The notes: a model not told the origin generated them from the letters alone. DNA of 64,000 nucleotides from CAWULT01 sp963923455 (GCA_963923455.1 CAWULT010000010.1:1-64000), one strand, 5' to 3'; shown: positions 28,118 through 36,982, counted from the stretch's first letter. A program made the numbers and translations.

Positions 28118-31100
28118 CCATGACGCCCCTCATCCTCGCCGTCGACGGCGACCGCCGCCAGAGCACGCAGGTCGTCGCGCTGGTCAAGGACACCCTCGAC
28201 GCGGAACTCATCCAGGCAGACACCGCATCCGAGGGCATCACGGCGCTCGGCGGCCGGGTGCCGGACCTGATCCTCACGTCGGCCCTGCTCTCGCCCAAGG
28301 ACGACGGCCTGATCGCCGGCCATCTGCGCCAGCTGGGCCGAGCGGCGGCGCACGTGCAGACGCTGACGATCCCGATGCTCCGCAAGGGAGCCCAGAAGAA
28401 GGCGAAGGCACAGCGCGGCATGCTCGCGGCACTGCGCCGGGAACGCCCCCAGGGCCCCGGGACGGAGGGCTGCGATCCGGAGGTCTTCGCCGAGCAGGTC
28501 CGCTTGTACCTGTCGACCGCGGTGGAGCACCGACAGCAGGCATCGGAGTTCCAGGGGTCCGGGACGGGCGTGTCGTTCGAGTCCACGTCCGCGGATCCTG
28601 AGCCGGCGGAGCGTCCGGCTGCCGACTGGGCCGTCCCTGCGTGGCTCGACTCAGAGCCGGAACCTGAGGCAGTCGCCCCCTTCTGGCCGGAGGCGGGAAC
28701 GCTCGTACCGCCACCCGTCGAGGTGCTGGCGAACGAACCATGCCTGGATGAGGCCGACGCGCCGGCGGATGCGCGGCCGATGCCGGATGCCGCCATCGAG
28801 CTGCCCGGGGCCGAGGTCCAGGCGTGCGCGACGGATATCGCCGAGCCGACGGTGGCGTTCGCGCCGATCGATGCGACACCAGCGGCCGGCGTCGAGCCCG
28901 AGACAGCAGGCGACGAGTGGGCGCCAGAGGCATCCTCTGCCGACATGGACCGCGAGCCTCCCGCGAGCGACGCACGGGACATCGCCATGGCGGCGCTCGA
29001 GGCACTCTTCGGCACCAGCGCGTGGGAGGTCACCCCCAGTGCCGCGGCGCCCGCCCTCGACGCCGCGCCCACCACCGCGGAGGCCGACACCGCGCCCGTC
29101 CTGCTCGACGACCAGGCTCCGTGCGGGTCGCCTGGCGACGTCGGCGCCGTAGCCCCCTCGAGCGACGACTGGCTGCCGGACGCGGCATCGACCGTCGAGC
29201 GCCCTCTCGAGGCGCGCGGGGACGAGGCCTCGATCGAAGGCGCCGCCATCGCCGACGTCGTGACCTCCACCAGCCCGCTGGCCCCTGCCGACGACGGGAT
29301 GGCTGAGGAGGCCACGCGGGGCGACGCCGAGGCACAGGCGCCAGATGGGCCAACCGACGAGACCGTCGCCGTGAGCGACGTGCCGCCGCCGTTCGCGCCG
29401 GCCCGAGGCGGGTTCGACGACTTCTACGTGCAGACACCGGCCGCCGAAGCCTGGGCTGCGCTGACGACGCAGCCTCTGTCGGCGCTGACGCGACCCGAGG
29501 AGCAGAGCGAAGTCCGGGTGCCACTGATCGACATGGGCTCCTGCGAGGACCTCGACCTGCTGGCGAGCGGGCTGGCCGCCACCACGGACGACCCGATGGC
29601 GAGCCTGTTCGTCAGCCCGGCATCGTCCGCGCGTGCGGCCGGCGAACCGGCGTGGTTGGACGAAGATGTCCGGACCGCCGAGCCCGAACCCATCGTCGCG
29701 CCCGAACTCGCTCTCCAGCCCGAAGTCGATCTCCAGCCGCCCGCGGTCGATCTCTCGCCCGCGGTCGATCTCGGGCCCGAAGTCGATCTCGCGCCCGAAC
29801 CCGCGCCCGAGCCACTCGTCGTACCCGAGCCCGTCACGATGATCGAGGCGGCCGCAACGAGCGCCCCCCTCGTCGCGCCCGCGCCAGCCGCCACGGTCGA
29901 ACCCGACATGCCTGCCGAATCGGACGTGACGGAACCATTGACCGACGTCGCACTGCCGATCGAGGCCGCGTCGATGGTCGAGCCGGACATCATCGAGGCC
30001 ATCCCCGAGGCGCCGGCGCCCATCGTCGAGACCTGCACCGCCAGCGCCGGCACGTTCGAGACCGATGCGGCGCCGCCCGAGGCCGCGCCGTTGCCCGAGG
30101 CCGACGTCGAGGTCGCGATCGACCTGGACTCGTACGAACCGTCGGCCGATCCGGTGCTCGAGCGCTTTGGCAGCGCAGTCGCCGAGGCGCCCCCGGTCAT
30201 CGAGCCCGTTGCCGCGGCGGTCACCGTCGTCGCGCCTTTCGCCGAGGCCGTGCCCGTCGAGCCGGTCGCGGCGGACACGGCGCCGCCGGCCGCTGCGGCG
30301 GCGACCGAAGCGGCTGCCACCAACGCGGCGCCGCCGGCCGTACCGACCCCGCCAGGTCTCGACGACGACTCGGTCGCCGAGTCCGTGGTGCCCCTGCTCT
30401 ATCAGGCGTTTGCCGACGAGCTGGACGCGGAGTGGAGTGACAGCAACGCCCCTGGCGAACCGCCCCCCCCCCGCGCCGCGGCGGAACCGCACGTGTTGGA
30501 ACGGCGAGTGGTCCTGGAGCCGGAACTCGTGGTCGAGCCCGACGTCCTCGACGAAGTCGATGAGCTGCTCGGCGCCGCCTGGCTGGCTGGCGACGGCGAC
30601 GTGGCCGCGCCCGTGCCGGCCGACGAACGGGCCGACGCTCTCCCCATCGAGTCCGACGCGCCCGCGGCCTCACTCGCGGAGTTCCTGTCGGACGAGCCGG
30701 GCTCCGTGCCCGAGCCACCGGCGACACACGGCGCCGAGGCCAGCAGCCTGCCGCCGTGGAGCCTCCCCGTACTCGACGCCGAGGCCCTGGCGATGATCGG
30801 CGATGCCGCGGCCCGTGCCCTGGATGCCGCCGTGCTGCGGGACTTCGAACTCGCGCTCGCCGAGTACGACGAGTCGGGCACGGACTGGCGTGACGTCGAC
30901 GCGCGGAGCACCGCCGATGCGACGGCGGCGAATGGGCCCGCGAACGCGGCGCCCGATGCCGAGCCGGCTGCGGCCCCCGCACCCGCATCGGCCCATGCGC
31001 GGCCATCGGTCGAGTGGGGTGTGATCGATCCGCCTCACGCCGGGCTCGCGTCGCTGCTCGAGCGCCACGACCGCCACCGGGAGCGTCCGGAGCCGGCGCC

Positions 31101-31137
31101 CGCGCCGCGCACGAAGGCCCCGGTCGCGGTTCGCTGA
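28114..31137 (+). CDS. Large protein with degenerate receiver domain and long disordered acidic region
   Basis: 1007 residues from GTG 28114; ATG 28120 is an alternative. The first ~110 residues follow a response-regulator fold (LILAVDGD acidic start, PDLILTSALLSPKDDG at the phospho-acceptor strand), but the acceptor Asp is replaced by Thr/Ser, so it is unlikely to be phosphorylated in the usual way. The next ~850 residues are Ala/Pro/Glu/Asp/Val-rich, strongly acidic and probably disordered, with short repeats of the type PEVDL / PAVDL near residues 528-560. The tail is basic. It overlaps the small membrane gene by 4 bases and is divergent from the Tad operon. It may be a scaffold, but no function is known. 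Confidence 0.6.
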   Translation: MTMTPLILAVDGDRRQSTQVVALVKDTLDAELIQADTASEGITALGGRVPDLILTSALLSPKDDGLIAGHLRQLGRAAAHVQTLTIPMLRKGAQKKAKAQRGMLAALRRERPQGPGTEGCDPEVFAEQVRLYLSTAVEHRQQASEFQGSGTGVSFESTSADPEPAERPAADWAVPAWLDSEPEPEAVAPFWPEAGTLVPPPVEVLANEPCLDEADAPADARPMPDAAIELPGAEVQACATDIAEPTVAFAPIDATPAAGVEPETAGDEWAPEASSADMDREPPASDARDIAMAALEALFGTSAWEVTPSAAAPALDAAPTTAEADTAPVLLDDQAPCGSPGDVGAVAPSSDDWLPDAASTVERPLEARGDEASIEGAAIADVVTSTSPLAPADDGMAEEATRGDAEAQAPDGPTDETVAVSDVPPPFAPARGGFDDFYVQTPAAEAWAALTTQPLSALTRPEEQSEVRVPLIDMGSCEDLDLLASGLAATTDDPMASLFVSPASSARAAGEPAWLDEDVRTAEPEPIVAPELALQPEVDLQPPAVDLSPAVDLGPEVDLAPEPAPEPLVVPEPVTMIEAAATSAPLVAPAPAATVEPDMPAESDVTEPLTDVALPIEAASMVEPDIIEAIPEAPAPIVETCTASAGTFETDAAPPEAAPLPEADVEVAIDLDSYEPSADPVLERFGSAVAEAPPVIEPVAAAVTVVAPFAEAVPVEPVAADTAPPAAAAATEAAATNAAPPAVPTPPGLDDDSVAESVVPLLYQAFADELDAEWSDSNAPGEPPPPRAAAEPHVLERRVVLEPELVVEPDVLDEVDELLGAAWLAGDGDVAAPVPADERADALPIESDAPAASLAEFLSDEPGSVPEPPATHGAEASSLPPWSLPVLDAEALAMIGDAAARALDAAVLRDFELALAEYDESGTDWRDVDARSTADATAANGPANAAPDAEPAAAPAPASAHARPSVEWGVIDPPHAGLASLLERHDRHRERPEPAPAPRTKAPVAVR
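29701..29799 (+). repeat. Short in-frame tandem repeats encoding PEVDL/PAVDL
   Basis: Imperfect 15-18 base units of the form cccg(a/c)(a/g)gtcgatctc occur four times in a row and translate to QPEVDL, PPAVDL, SPAVDL and GPEVDL. They lie in the disordered region of the large pseudo-receiver protein. The number of units could vary between strains. Confidence 0.7.
30463..30472 (+). repeat. Run of ten C inside the pseudo-receiver gene
   Basis: Ten consecutive C encode part of a Pro stretch in the 1007-residue protein. The frame continues correctly to 31137, so the run is in phase as given. It is a possible slippage or sequencing-error site. Confidence 0.8.
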
Positions 31138-31153
31138 CGCCGGGACTCCCGGG

Positions 31154-31864
31154 CTACCGTCGCCGAGCGGGGCGGGGCGGCGGAGGCGGCTGGTAGGTGA
31201 CCGTGAGGTTGCTCACCAGGGCCATCGGCCGGCCCGCGGCGCTGAAGTTGTCGGGGCCGTCGATCCGGACCACGTCCAGCTTCTCGCCGAGGATGCTCAC
31301 CTGCTCGACCTCGGCCGGAATCACCACCGTGATCGGCTCCGTGCCAGTCGGCGCCACGGCCTTCAGTCCCCCCGGGCCGCCGCCACCACTCACCCGATCC
31401 ACGAGATCCGACGCCGCGCGGAACTCGCTCTGGACGATGGCTCTGGAAATCAGCGTGTTGTCCATGGTCAGCACGCCGATCGATGCGGTGTAGCGGTGGT
31501 AGGCGCGGTTGGCCTTGACGAGATCCTCCGAGTAGACGTGCCGGTTGTGCAGGTCGAACTGCAGCGTCACCGGGCCCGTATGCGGCGGCAGCGTCACCAG
31601 GATGCCGCCGGCCGGGTCGCGGCCGACCAGCACGTCGCAGAAGACGCGCCTGGTGCGGACGCCTTCGCCGAGCACCTGCGGACAGACAGCCATTGCCGGC
31701 TCGGTCACCGTCGCCGGTGCCGCCGGCGTGGCGGGCGGCTTGGCGGTCTGTGCCCGGGCCGGCTGGCGCCGCGCGGGCGCGCGGCGCGTCTGCGCCGCGG
31801 CCTGGCCGGCCGTCGTGACGGCCGCGAGCACGCCCACGAGCAGCAGGACAGCGCGGCGTCTCAC
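31154..31864 (-). CDS. Secreted protein of unknown function, coupled to folE
   Basis: 236 residues. It has a signal peptide (MRRRAVLLLVGVLAAVTTAGQAAAQ, residues 1-25), a Pro/Ala/Arg linker, and a folded domain with two Cys near the start (VCPQV and VFCDVLVG) that could form a disulfide. It ends in a Pro/Arg-rich tail. No family is recognised. The GTG start at 31864 comes one base after the folE stop, so translation is coupled, though its cell compartment differs from that of FolE. It converges with the large pseudo-receiver gene. Confidence 0.65.
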   Translation of the reverse strand: MRRRAVLLLVGVLAAVTTAGQAAAQTRRAPARRQPARAQTAKPPATPAAPATVTEPAMAVCPQVLGEGVRTRRVFCDVLVGRDPAGGILVTLPPHTGPVTLQFDLHNRHVYSEDLVKANRAYHRYTASIGVLTMDNTLISRAIVQSEFRAASDLVDRVSGGGGPGGLKAVAPTGTEPITVVIPAEVEQVSILGEKLDVVRIDGPDNFSAAGRPMALVSNLTVTYQPPPPPRPARRR

Positions 31865-31865
31865 G

Positions 31866-32462
31866 TCACTCGTCGGCGCAGCTCGCCAGTCCCGCGGCGG
31901 ACGGGAAGGTCGGCGCGCCCCGCAGCTTGATGAGCTCGAGGAACTCCATGCGGGTCCGCGCGCAGTCCTTGAACGAGCCCAGCATCGCGCTGGTGATGGT
32001 GATGGAATTCTGCCGCTCGACCCCGCGCATCGCCATGCACAGGTGCGTGCCCTCGCAGACGACGGCCACGCCGAGCGGGGCGATCGTCTGCCGGATGGTC
32101 TCCGCGATCTGGTTGGTCATCCGCTCCTGCACCTGGAGCCGGCGCGCGAACACGTCGACCAGGCGTGGGATCTTGCTGAGCCCGATCACCCGCTTGTCGG
32201 GGACGTACGCCACGTGGCACTTGCCGAAGAACGGCAGCAGGTGGTGCTCGCACAGGCTGTAGTAGTCGATGTCCTTCACGATGACCATCTCGCTGTAGTC
32301 GACCGTGAAGAGGGCGTCGTTGAGCACCTCGTCGACGTTGGCGCGATAGCCGCTGGTCAGGAACTCGTAGGCCTGGGCCACGCGCCGCGGCGTGCGCACG
32401 AGCCCCTCGCGGTCGGGATCTTCCCCGATTCCGACGAGCAACTCACGGATGAGGGACTCCAT
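31866..32462 (-). CDS. folE: GTP cyclohydrolase I
   Basis: 198 residues, normal length. It converts GTP to 7,8-dihydroneopterin triphosphate, the first step of tetrahydrofolate synthesis. The zinc ligands are visible as Cys71 and His74 in SLCEHHLLPFFG and Cys142 in THLCMAMRGV. VIGLSKIPRLVDVFARRLQVQE is the usual signature. A TAGAAT box ends 6 bases before the ATG, so the mRNA may be leaderless. It is followed by a secreted protein gene. Confidence 0.97.
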   Translation of the reverse strand: MESLIRELLVGIGEDPDREGLVRTPRRVAQAYEFLTSGYRANVDEVLNDALFTVDYSEMVIVKDIDYYSLCEHHLLPFFGKCHVAYVPDKRVIGLSKIPRLVDVFARRLQVQERMTNQIAETIRQTIAPLGVAVVCEGTHLCMAMRGVERQNSITITSAMLGSFKDCARTRMEFLELIKLRGAPTFPSAAGLASCADE

Positions 32463-32468
32463 CCCGCT

Positions 32469-32474
32469 ATTCTA
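32469..32474 (-). promoter_or_regulatory. Candidate -10 box of a leaderless folE promoter
   Basis: TAGAAT on the minus strand is followed by AGCGGG and then the folE ATG. The expected transcription start coincides with the start codon. No clear -35 box is seen. Confidence 0.5.
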
Positions 32475-32534
32475 CATCGCGGGTTCGGCCCGCCCGGCGT
32501 GAGCACCGGCCCCCAAGCGGGGTCCGGAGGGCGG

Positions 32535-33977
32535 CTACTTGCTGAGGCGCACGATCTGGCTCTGGAGCTGCTGGAAAGCGGGCCCCACGTCGGCCGCTGT
32601 CGCGGCGAAGTAGTACTTCCCCTCCGTCTGGCTGCTGTTGTAGTCGGGCGACCGTGTGTCGTTGGCCACCCGCATCAGCACGCTCTCGGAGCTCTCGGGG
32701 ATCGTGCCCAGGCTGCCGCGCACGAGCGAACCCATGCCGATGCAGTAGATGCGGACCGGGTAGTCACCCGTCGTGTCCGCGCGCGCCGCGTTGGCGATGA
32801 TCTCGGTGAGGTTCGTCGCGGCGTTGCGGATGTTGAAGACCTCCGCCGGATACCGGCCGGCGACCGCATTGAAGTTGCGCAGCCCGCGGCGGGACGACTG
32901 CGGGTTGCCGTTCACGGTCAGGGAGCTCGTCTGCAGCGGAAACGACGTCGGGATGCCGCTGCTGCGGTGGTGCGTGTGCAGGCTGGCCAGCGGCATGTAG
33001 GGCACGGCGGCGATGACCTGCGTGCTGTTCCACCCGGTGGTCGTCAGCGACACCGACGGGCTGCGGGAGCCCGACTCCGTGTCGTAGAGGCCCTGAATCG
33101 TCGGCGTGTTCGTCGTGATGCCCCCCGGATCCGGCGAGATCCGTGGAAAGTCCGACGTGAACAGCCCCTTCGCCGTGCCGCTGCCGTCCCAGAGTCCTGG
33201 CACCGTGTTGCCCGACCCGTCGGTGAACAGCACGATCACGCGCAGCCCGGACTGCTGGCCGCCCGGCACCACGCGCAGCTCGTCCCAGCCCCGGTAGAGG
33301 CCCTCGGCCATCGGCGTCACGCCGCCCGGCAGCGTGTTGGGCACGGCCGCCTGCAGCGCCACCTTGTCGAAGCCGCGGAGGCCCGGCATCGGCGAGATCA
33401 CCCGGGCGCCCCAGCCGTATGTCGTCAGCGCGATGCGATCGCTTGTCTGGTCGAAGGCGTTGATGAACTCGCGCACGGCGTCGCGGACGGCGCCCCAATC
33501 GGCGCCGATCGAACTCGACACGTCGATGACCAGCGACAGGTCGACCAGGCGCCGGCGGGCCTCGCCCTCGCTCGCGACCGTGACCTCGGTGAAGTTGCCG
33601 AGCCGCATGAAGGTCGTCGGCAGCACGGCCGTCGCGCGGATCGTCACGATGTTCTCGCCGGTCGCCGGCAGGGTCTCGAGGTTGTAGAAGGACGGGTCGG
33701 ACGCCGGGTCGGTGACCGAGGAGATGCCGAGGTACCCGGGCGGGAAGTTGGCGTTGAAGATGCGTTGCGCCTCGAGACGGGGGCTGCCGCTGTGGAGCAT
33801 CCGCGCCGCGCCGAGGGCGGCGCCGTCGACCGCCTTGGTCAGCTGCGCCTTCACGACGTAGGCCCGGCCCGTGTCGACGGCCAGGCCGATGAAGAGCAGC
33901 AGCAGCGTCAGGAACACCGCCATGTGCACGAGGGCGAGCCCCCGCTCGTCGCGGATCGATCGTCGCTGTCTGGTCAT
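32535..33977 (-). CDS. TadG-like pilus-associated protein with vWA domain
   Basis: 480 residues. The N-terminus has the TadE/TadG hydrophobic segment (DERGLALVHMAVFLTLLLLFIGLAVDTGRAYVV). The residue at +5 after Gly is His, not the Glu seen in processed pseudopilins, so cleavage by TadV is doubtful. A vWA domain follows with MIDAS DVSSS near residue 173 and VLFTDGSG. TadG-type proteins anchor or regulate the Flp pilus at the envelope. It lies 34 bases after the second tadE-like gene, behind the sigma-54 element at 35118-35133. Confidence 0.82.
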   Translation of the reverse strand: MTRQRRSIRDERGLALVHMAVFLTLLLLFIGLAVDTGRAYVVKAQLTKAVDGAALGAARMLHSGSPRLEAQRIFNANFPPGYLGISSVTDPASDPSFYNLETLPATGENIVTIRATAVLPTTFMRLGNFTEVTVASEGEARRRLVDLSLVIDVSSSIGADWGAVRDAVREFINAFDQTSDRIALTTYGWGARVISPMPGLRGFDKVALQAAVPNTLPGGVTPMAEGLYRGWDELRVVPGGQQSGLRVIVLFTDGSGNTVPGLWDGSGTAKGLFTSDFPRISPDPGGITTNTPTIQGLYDTESGSRSPSVSLTTTGWNSTQVIAAVPYMPLASLHTHHRSSGIPTSFPLQTSSLTVNGNPQSSRRGLRNFNAVAGRYPAEVFNIRNAATNLTEIIANAARADTTGDYPVRIYCIGMGSLVRGSLGTIPESSESVLMRVANDTRSPDYNSSQTEGKYYFAATAADVGPAFQQLQSQIVRLSK

Positions 33978-34011
33978 GGCCTGTGTCCTCGTCCTGGTCC
34001 GCGCCGTCCGC

Positions 34012-34599
34012 TCAGAAGTACGCGATCGAATGCAGCGTCGACGGCACGGTGATGCCGAACCGGTCGAGCGGCGTGAGCAGCGGATGCGACGTGTAGACCT
34101 CGGTCACGTACATCAGCCCGCCGCGCGTGAGGTCCAGGTTGGCCGGCAGATTCCTGATCTGCAGGTTCGTGTCGTTGTCCGAGTTGACGGCCTGGAAGTC
34201 CGGCGCGCTGCCGAACGCCCCGACCCCGACCGTCTGCAGCGTGCTCGCGGCCCCCAGGGGCCCCACCTCGTAGCGCTGGTAGAGGATGATCCGGTCGTAG
34301 TTGGCCGCCCCGGTCGTCGACACCTTCTTCAGCACCGAGAAGATCAGCTTGGAGCCGTTGGTGAAGTCGACGGGCCGCGTCACCATCGTCTGCATCGCGA
34401 CGGCGGCGTCCTGCAGCGTGACGTCGCGCGAGATCAGGTTCGACCCCTCACGGGTCAGCTTGGTCACGACGTGCTGGTCGAGCAGCGCGTAGCCCACTTC
34501 GATCACGCCCAGCACCATGATGAGCGCCAGGGGCAGGACCAGCGCCATCTCGACGATGCTCTGGCCCGACGACGACGGAAGGCGGTGCCTCGTACGCAT
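34012..34599 (-). CDS. TadE-like pseudopilin (second of two)
   Basis: 195 residues from ATG 34599; the frame is open upstream, but this start is 2 bases after the preceding tadE stop. SSGQSIVEMALVLPLALIMV is the TadE motif: Gly cleavage site, Glu at +5, and a hydrophobic helix. The rest is a periplasmic beta-rich domain. It is expected to be processed by TadV and to act as a minor pilin of the Flp pilus. Confidence 0.87.
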   Translation of the reverse strand: MRTRHRLPSSSGQSIVEMALVLPLALIMVLGVIEVGYALLDQHVVTKLTREGSNLISRDVTLQDAAVAMQTMVTRPVDFTNGSKLIFSVLKKVSTTGAANYDRIILYQRYEVGPLGAASTLQTVGVGAFGSAPDFQAVNSDNDTNLQIRNLPANLDLTRGGLMYVTEVYTSHPLLTPLDRFGITVPSTLHSIAYF

Positions 34600-34601
34600 G
34601 G

Positions 34602-35075
34602 TCAGTTGAAGCTGCGCTCGCTGAGCATCGCCGACTCCACCTCCAGGTTGACCTGCCCGTTGGTGAAGAAGCGGCTCACGAGTGGAGTGAAGAGCGTCCA
34701 GGTGTAGTTGACGCGGACCTTCGCGACGTCGCCCGGCCCGCCGATCCCCGTCTGCCACACCGTCTGCCCCGGGCGCAGGTGCGTGAACGAGAACGCGCTG
34801 TCGGCGAGCGTGATCGTTGGCGTGGCGTTGCGCATCGCCGCACGGATCGACTCCTCGCGGGTCATCGACGGCATGGTGGCCCCGGTCACGCCGAAGCGCG
34901 ACGCCTGCGAGACGCCGTTCTCGAGCGCGAGGTAGACGTAGAAGATCGACGAGAAGTCGACGATCGAGAACGTCAACAGCAGCAGCAGCGGCGTGATGAG
35001 CGCCGCCTCCACCATGTTGGCCCCGCGCGACTCGCGGAGCCGGCCGACGATCCGTAGGGTGATGTACCGCTTCAT
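34602..35075 (-). CDS. TadE-like pseudopilin (first of two)
   Basis: 157 residues from ATG 35075 (a start 24 bases upstream is possible but lies closer to the promoter). ESRGANMVEAALITPLLLLL shows the Gly|xxxxE processing site and hydrophobic helix of TadE. It is the first gene of the tadE-tadE-tadG group. It has a sigma-54 site about 43 bases upstream, which ties its expression to the main Tad operon 8 kb away. Confidence 0.87.
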   Translation of the reverse strand: MKRYITLRIVGRLRESRGANMVEAALITPLLLLLTFSIVDFSSIFYVYLALENGVSQASRFGVTGATMPSMTREESIRAAMRNATPTITLADSAFSFTHLRPGQTVWQTGIGGPGDVAKVRVNYTWTLFTPLVSRFFTNGQVNLEVESAMLSERSFN

Positions 35076-35117
35076 GGCGCACGCTGCGCGCGGCAGCACG
35101 CAGACACGCCACGGAAG

Positions 35118-35133
35118 TGCAGCCGACGTGCCA
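35118..35133 (-). promoter_or_regulatory. Sigma-54 (-24/-12) promoter of the tadE-tadE-tadG group
   Basis: The minus strand reads TGGCACG-TCGGC-TGCA. GG and GC are 10 bases apart, and only one position of the -12 box differs from consensus. The start would be near 35107, about 32 bases before the first tadE gene. Confidence 0.75.
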
Positions 35134-35471
35134 GCGCCGGGCGATTACGAAGGGCGCCCCCGTGCCGACGGAACCGTCAGCCGCGGTCGCCGTCCGGCGT
35201 GCGCTCCGGCCCGGACGCGCCACGCCAGCCGCTGGGGACCGGTGGCCCAACTGGCGCGAGATGAGGGAGTTGCCGGGACCGACGCCGCCAGGTGGTGCGA
35301 CGCGCCGGCTCAGACTTTCCGGCCGGGGCCAGGCGAGCCCGCGAAGTCCGGCCGGTCACGGCCGGCGCCGCGCAGGGCACGGTCAGGAAGAAAGTGCAAT
35401 CGCCGTTACCATCCAGGCGAGGCGCCTGACTCGAGTCGCCGGGGTATACTCCGGCCAGACACCACATCCGC
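35134..35471. promoter_or_regulatory. Spacer with adjoining palindromes and -10 box of the FAA-hydrolase operon
   Basis: No gene is supported in this stretch. GACTCGAGTC (35428-35437) is a perfect palindrome. It directly abuts an 18-base near-perfect palindrome, GCCGGGGTATACTCCGGC (35438-35455), that contains the -10-like TATACT (35445-35450). A repressor bound there would cover the promoter of the plus-strand catabolic operon. Confidence 0.5.
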
Positions 35472-36368
35472 ATGAAGTACGCGACGTTCTCCACGGTTTC
35501 CAATCCCACTCCCCGCCTGGGCGCCCTGCAGGGCGACCGCATGCTCGATCTCGCGGTCACGGCCGCCCGGCAGTGGCCCGACGCCCCGGCGACGCTGCTG
35601 GCCCTCGTCGAGGGCGGACCCGAGGCCTGGCGCCGCATGCGCGACGTGGCGGCCGGCGCCGGCGTCGAGACCCATCTGGTCGCCGCGATCACGTGGCACG
35701 CGCCGATTCCACGGCCGCGCAAGAACGTGTTCTGCCTGGGCCTCAACTACGCGGCGCATGCGCGAGAGAGCGCGCAGGCGCGGGGCCGCGACACCTCGAT
35801 CCCGACGATTCCGGTGATCTTCAGCAAGGCGCCGACCACGGTGAACGGCCCCTTCGCCGACATCCGCGTCAACCGTGCCGTGACCAGCCAGGTCGACTGG
35901 GAGGTGGAGCTCGGCGTCGTGCTCGGGCGCACCGGCGTCGACATCCCGGCGTCGCAGGCCCTGGAGCACGTCTTCGGCTACACGGTGATCAACGACATCA
36001 GTGCCCGCGACGTGCAGACGGCGCACATGCAATGGTTCAAGGGCAAGAGCCTCGACGGTACCTGCCCGATGGGGCCCGTGGTCGTGACGGCCGACGAATT
36101 CGGTGATCCACAGACCAAGCGCCTCACCTGCCGCGTCAACGGCGTCACCAAGCAGGACTCGAACACGAGCGACATGATCTTCCCGGTCGCCGTCATCATC
36201 GAGTGGCTCTCGAAGGGCCTGACGCTGGAGGCCGGCGACGTGATCGCAACGGGCACGCCGGCGGGCGTCGGCATGGGCCGCACGCCGAAGGAGTTCCTCG
36301 CTGACGGCGACGTCGTCGAGACCGAGGTCGACGGCATCGGCACGCTGCGCAACCGGATCGTCGGATGA
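35472..36368 (+). CDS. Fumarylacetoacetate hydrolase family protein
   Basis: 298 residues of the FAH family, which cleaves or decarboxylates acylpyruvates and related products of aromatic catabolism. The family landmarks are NVFCLGLNYAAHARES (catalytic His region), the metal-binding glutamates in WEVELGVVLG, and INDISARD. GDVIATGTPAGVG near the C-terminus is typical. It is the first gene of a five-gene operon, followed by an NTF2-like protein with a 4-base overlap. The precise substrate cannot be read from sequence. Confidence 0.9.
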   Translation: MKYATFSTVSNPTPRLGALQGDRMLDLAVTAARQWPDAPATLLALVEGGPEAWRRMRDVAAGAGVETHLVAAITWHAPIPRPRKNVFCLGLNYAAHARESAQARGRDTSIPTIPVIFSKAPTTVNGPFADIRVNRAVTSQVDWEVELGVVLGRTGVDIPASQALEHVFGYTVINDISARDVQTAHMQWFKGKSLDGTCPMGPVVVTADEFGDPQTKRLTCRVNGVTKQDSNTSDMIFPVAVIIEWLSKGLTLEAGDVIATGTPAGVGMGRTPKEFLADGDVVETEVDGIGTLRNRIVG

Positions 36369-36982
36369 CTGACTCATCCGCGGCGGATCGGGCGGCGATT
36401 CGGGCGCTGATCGAGAACTGGGCGCTCTGGCGTGACGCCGGAGACTGGGAACGCTTCGCCACGGTCTGGCACGAGGACGGCTGGATGACGGCCACCTGGT
36501 TCCAGGGGCCCGCGCGCGCGTTCATCGACGTCAGCCGGGAAGGGTTCAACGCCGGCGTCAGCATCCTGCACTTCCTCGGCGGCTTCACCTGTGACGTCGC
36601 GGGCCTGCGGGCCATCGCGCAGACGAAGATGACCATCAACCAGCGCGCCACGGTGGACGGCGTGCTCGTCGACGTCGTCTGCACCGGCCGGTTCTACGAC
36701 TTCCTCGAGAAACGCGGCGACCGCTGGGGCCTCGTGCGCCGGCAGCCGATCTACGAAAAGGACCGCATAGATCCGGTGGACCCGGCCGCGACGCTGGCGC
36801 TCGACCGGGCCCATCTGGCGACCTTCCCGGAGGGCTACCGCCATCTCGGCTACCTCCAGTCGCGCATCGGGTTCCCCGTGAAGCCGAACCTGCCAGGGCT
36901 GCGCGGCGAGGCGGTCGAGCGCCTGTACGCCGAAGGCGCAGCATGGCTGGCCGGGTCGGAACGACCCGGCATCCCGCTCTAG
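36365..36982 (+). CDS. SnoaL/NTF2-like domain protein
   Basis: 205 residues. The N-terminal ~130 residues follow the SnoaL-like polyketide-cyclase/NTF2 pattern (IRALIENWALWRDAGDWERF, then WHEDGWMTATWFQGP), a fold used by many small hydratases, isomerases and lyases. The C-terminal ~60 residues resemble an added tail with PVDPAATLALDRAHLATFPEGYRHLGYLQ. The start overlaps the FAA-hydrolase stop as ATGA. It is likely a catabolic enzyme acting with its neighbours; the reaction is unknown. Confidence 0.78.
   Translation: MTDSSAADRAAIRALIENWALWRDAGDWERFATVWHEDGWMTATWFQGPARAFIDVSREGFNAGVSILHFLGGFTCDVAGLRAIAQTKMTINQRATVDGVLVDVVCTGRFYDFLEKRGDRWGLVRRQPIYEKDRIDPVDPAATLALDRAHLATFPEGYRHLGYLQSRIGFPVKPNLPGLRGEAVERLYAEGAAWLAGSERPGIPL

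Noticed and set aside
28651..30492. 613-codon minus-strand frame opposite the pseudo-receiver gene
   Set aside because: Gly/Arg-rich shadow. The plus-strand frame has a receiver fold, coupling to the upstream gene and consistent acidic composition.
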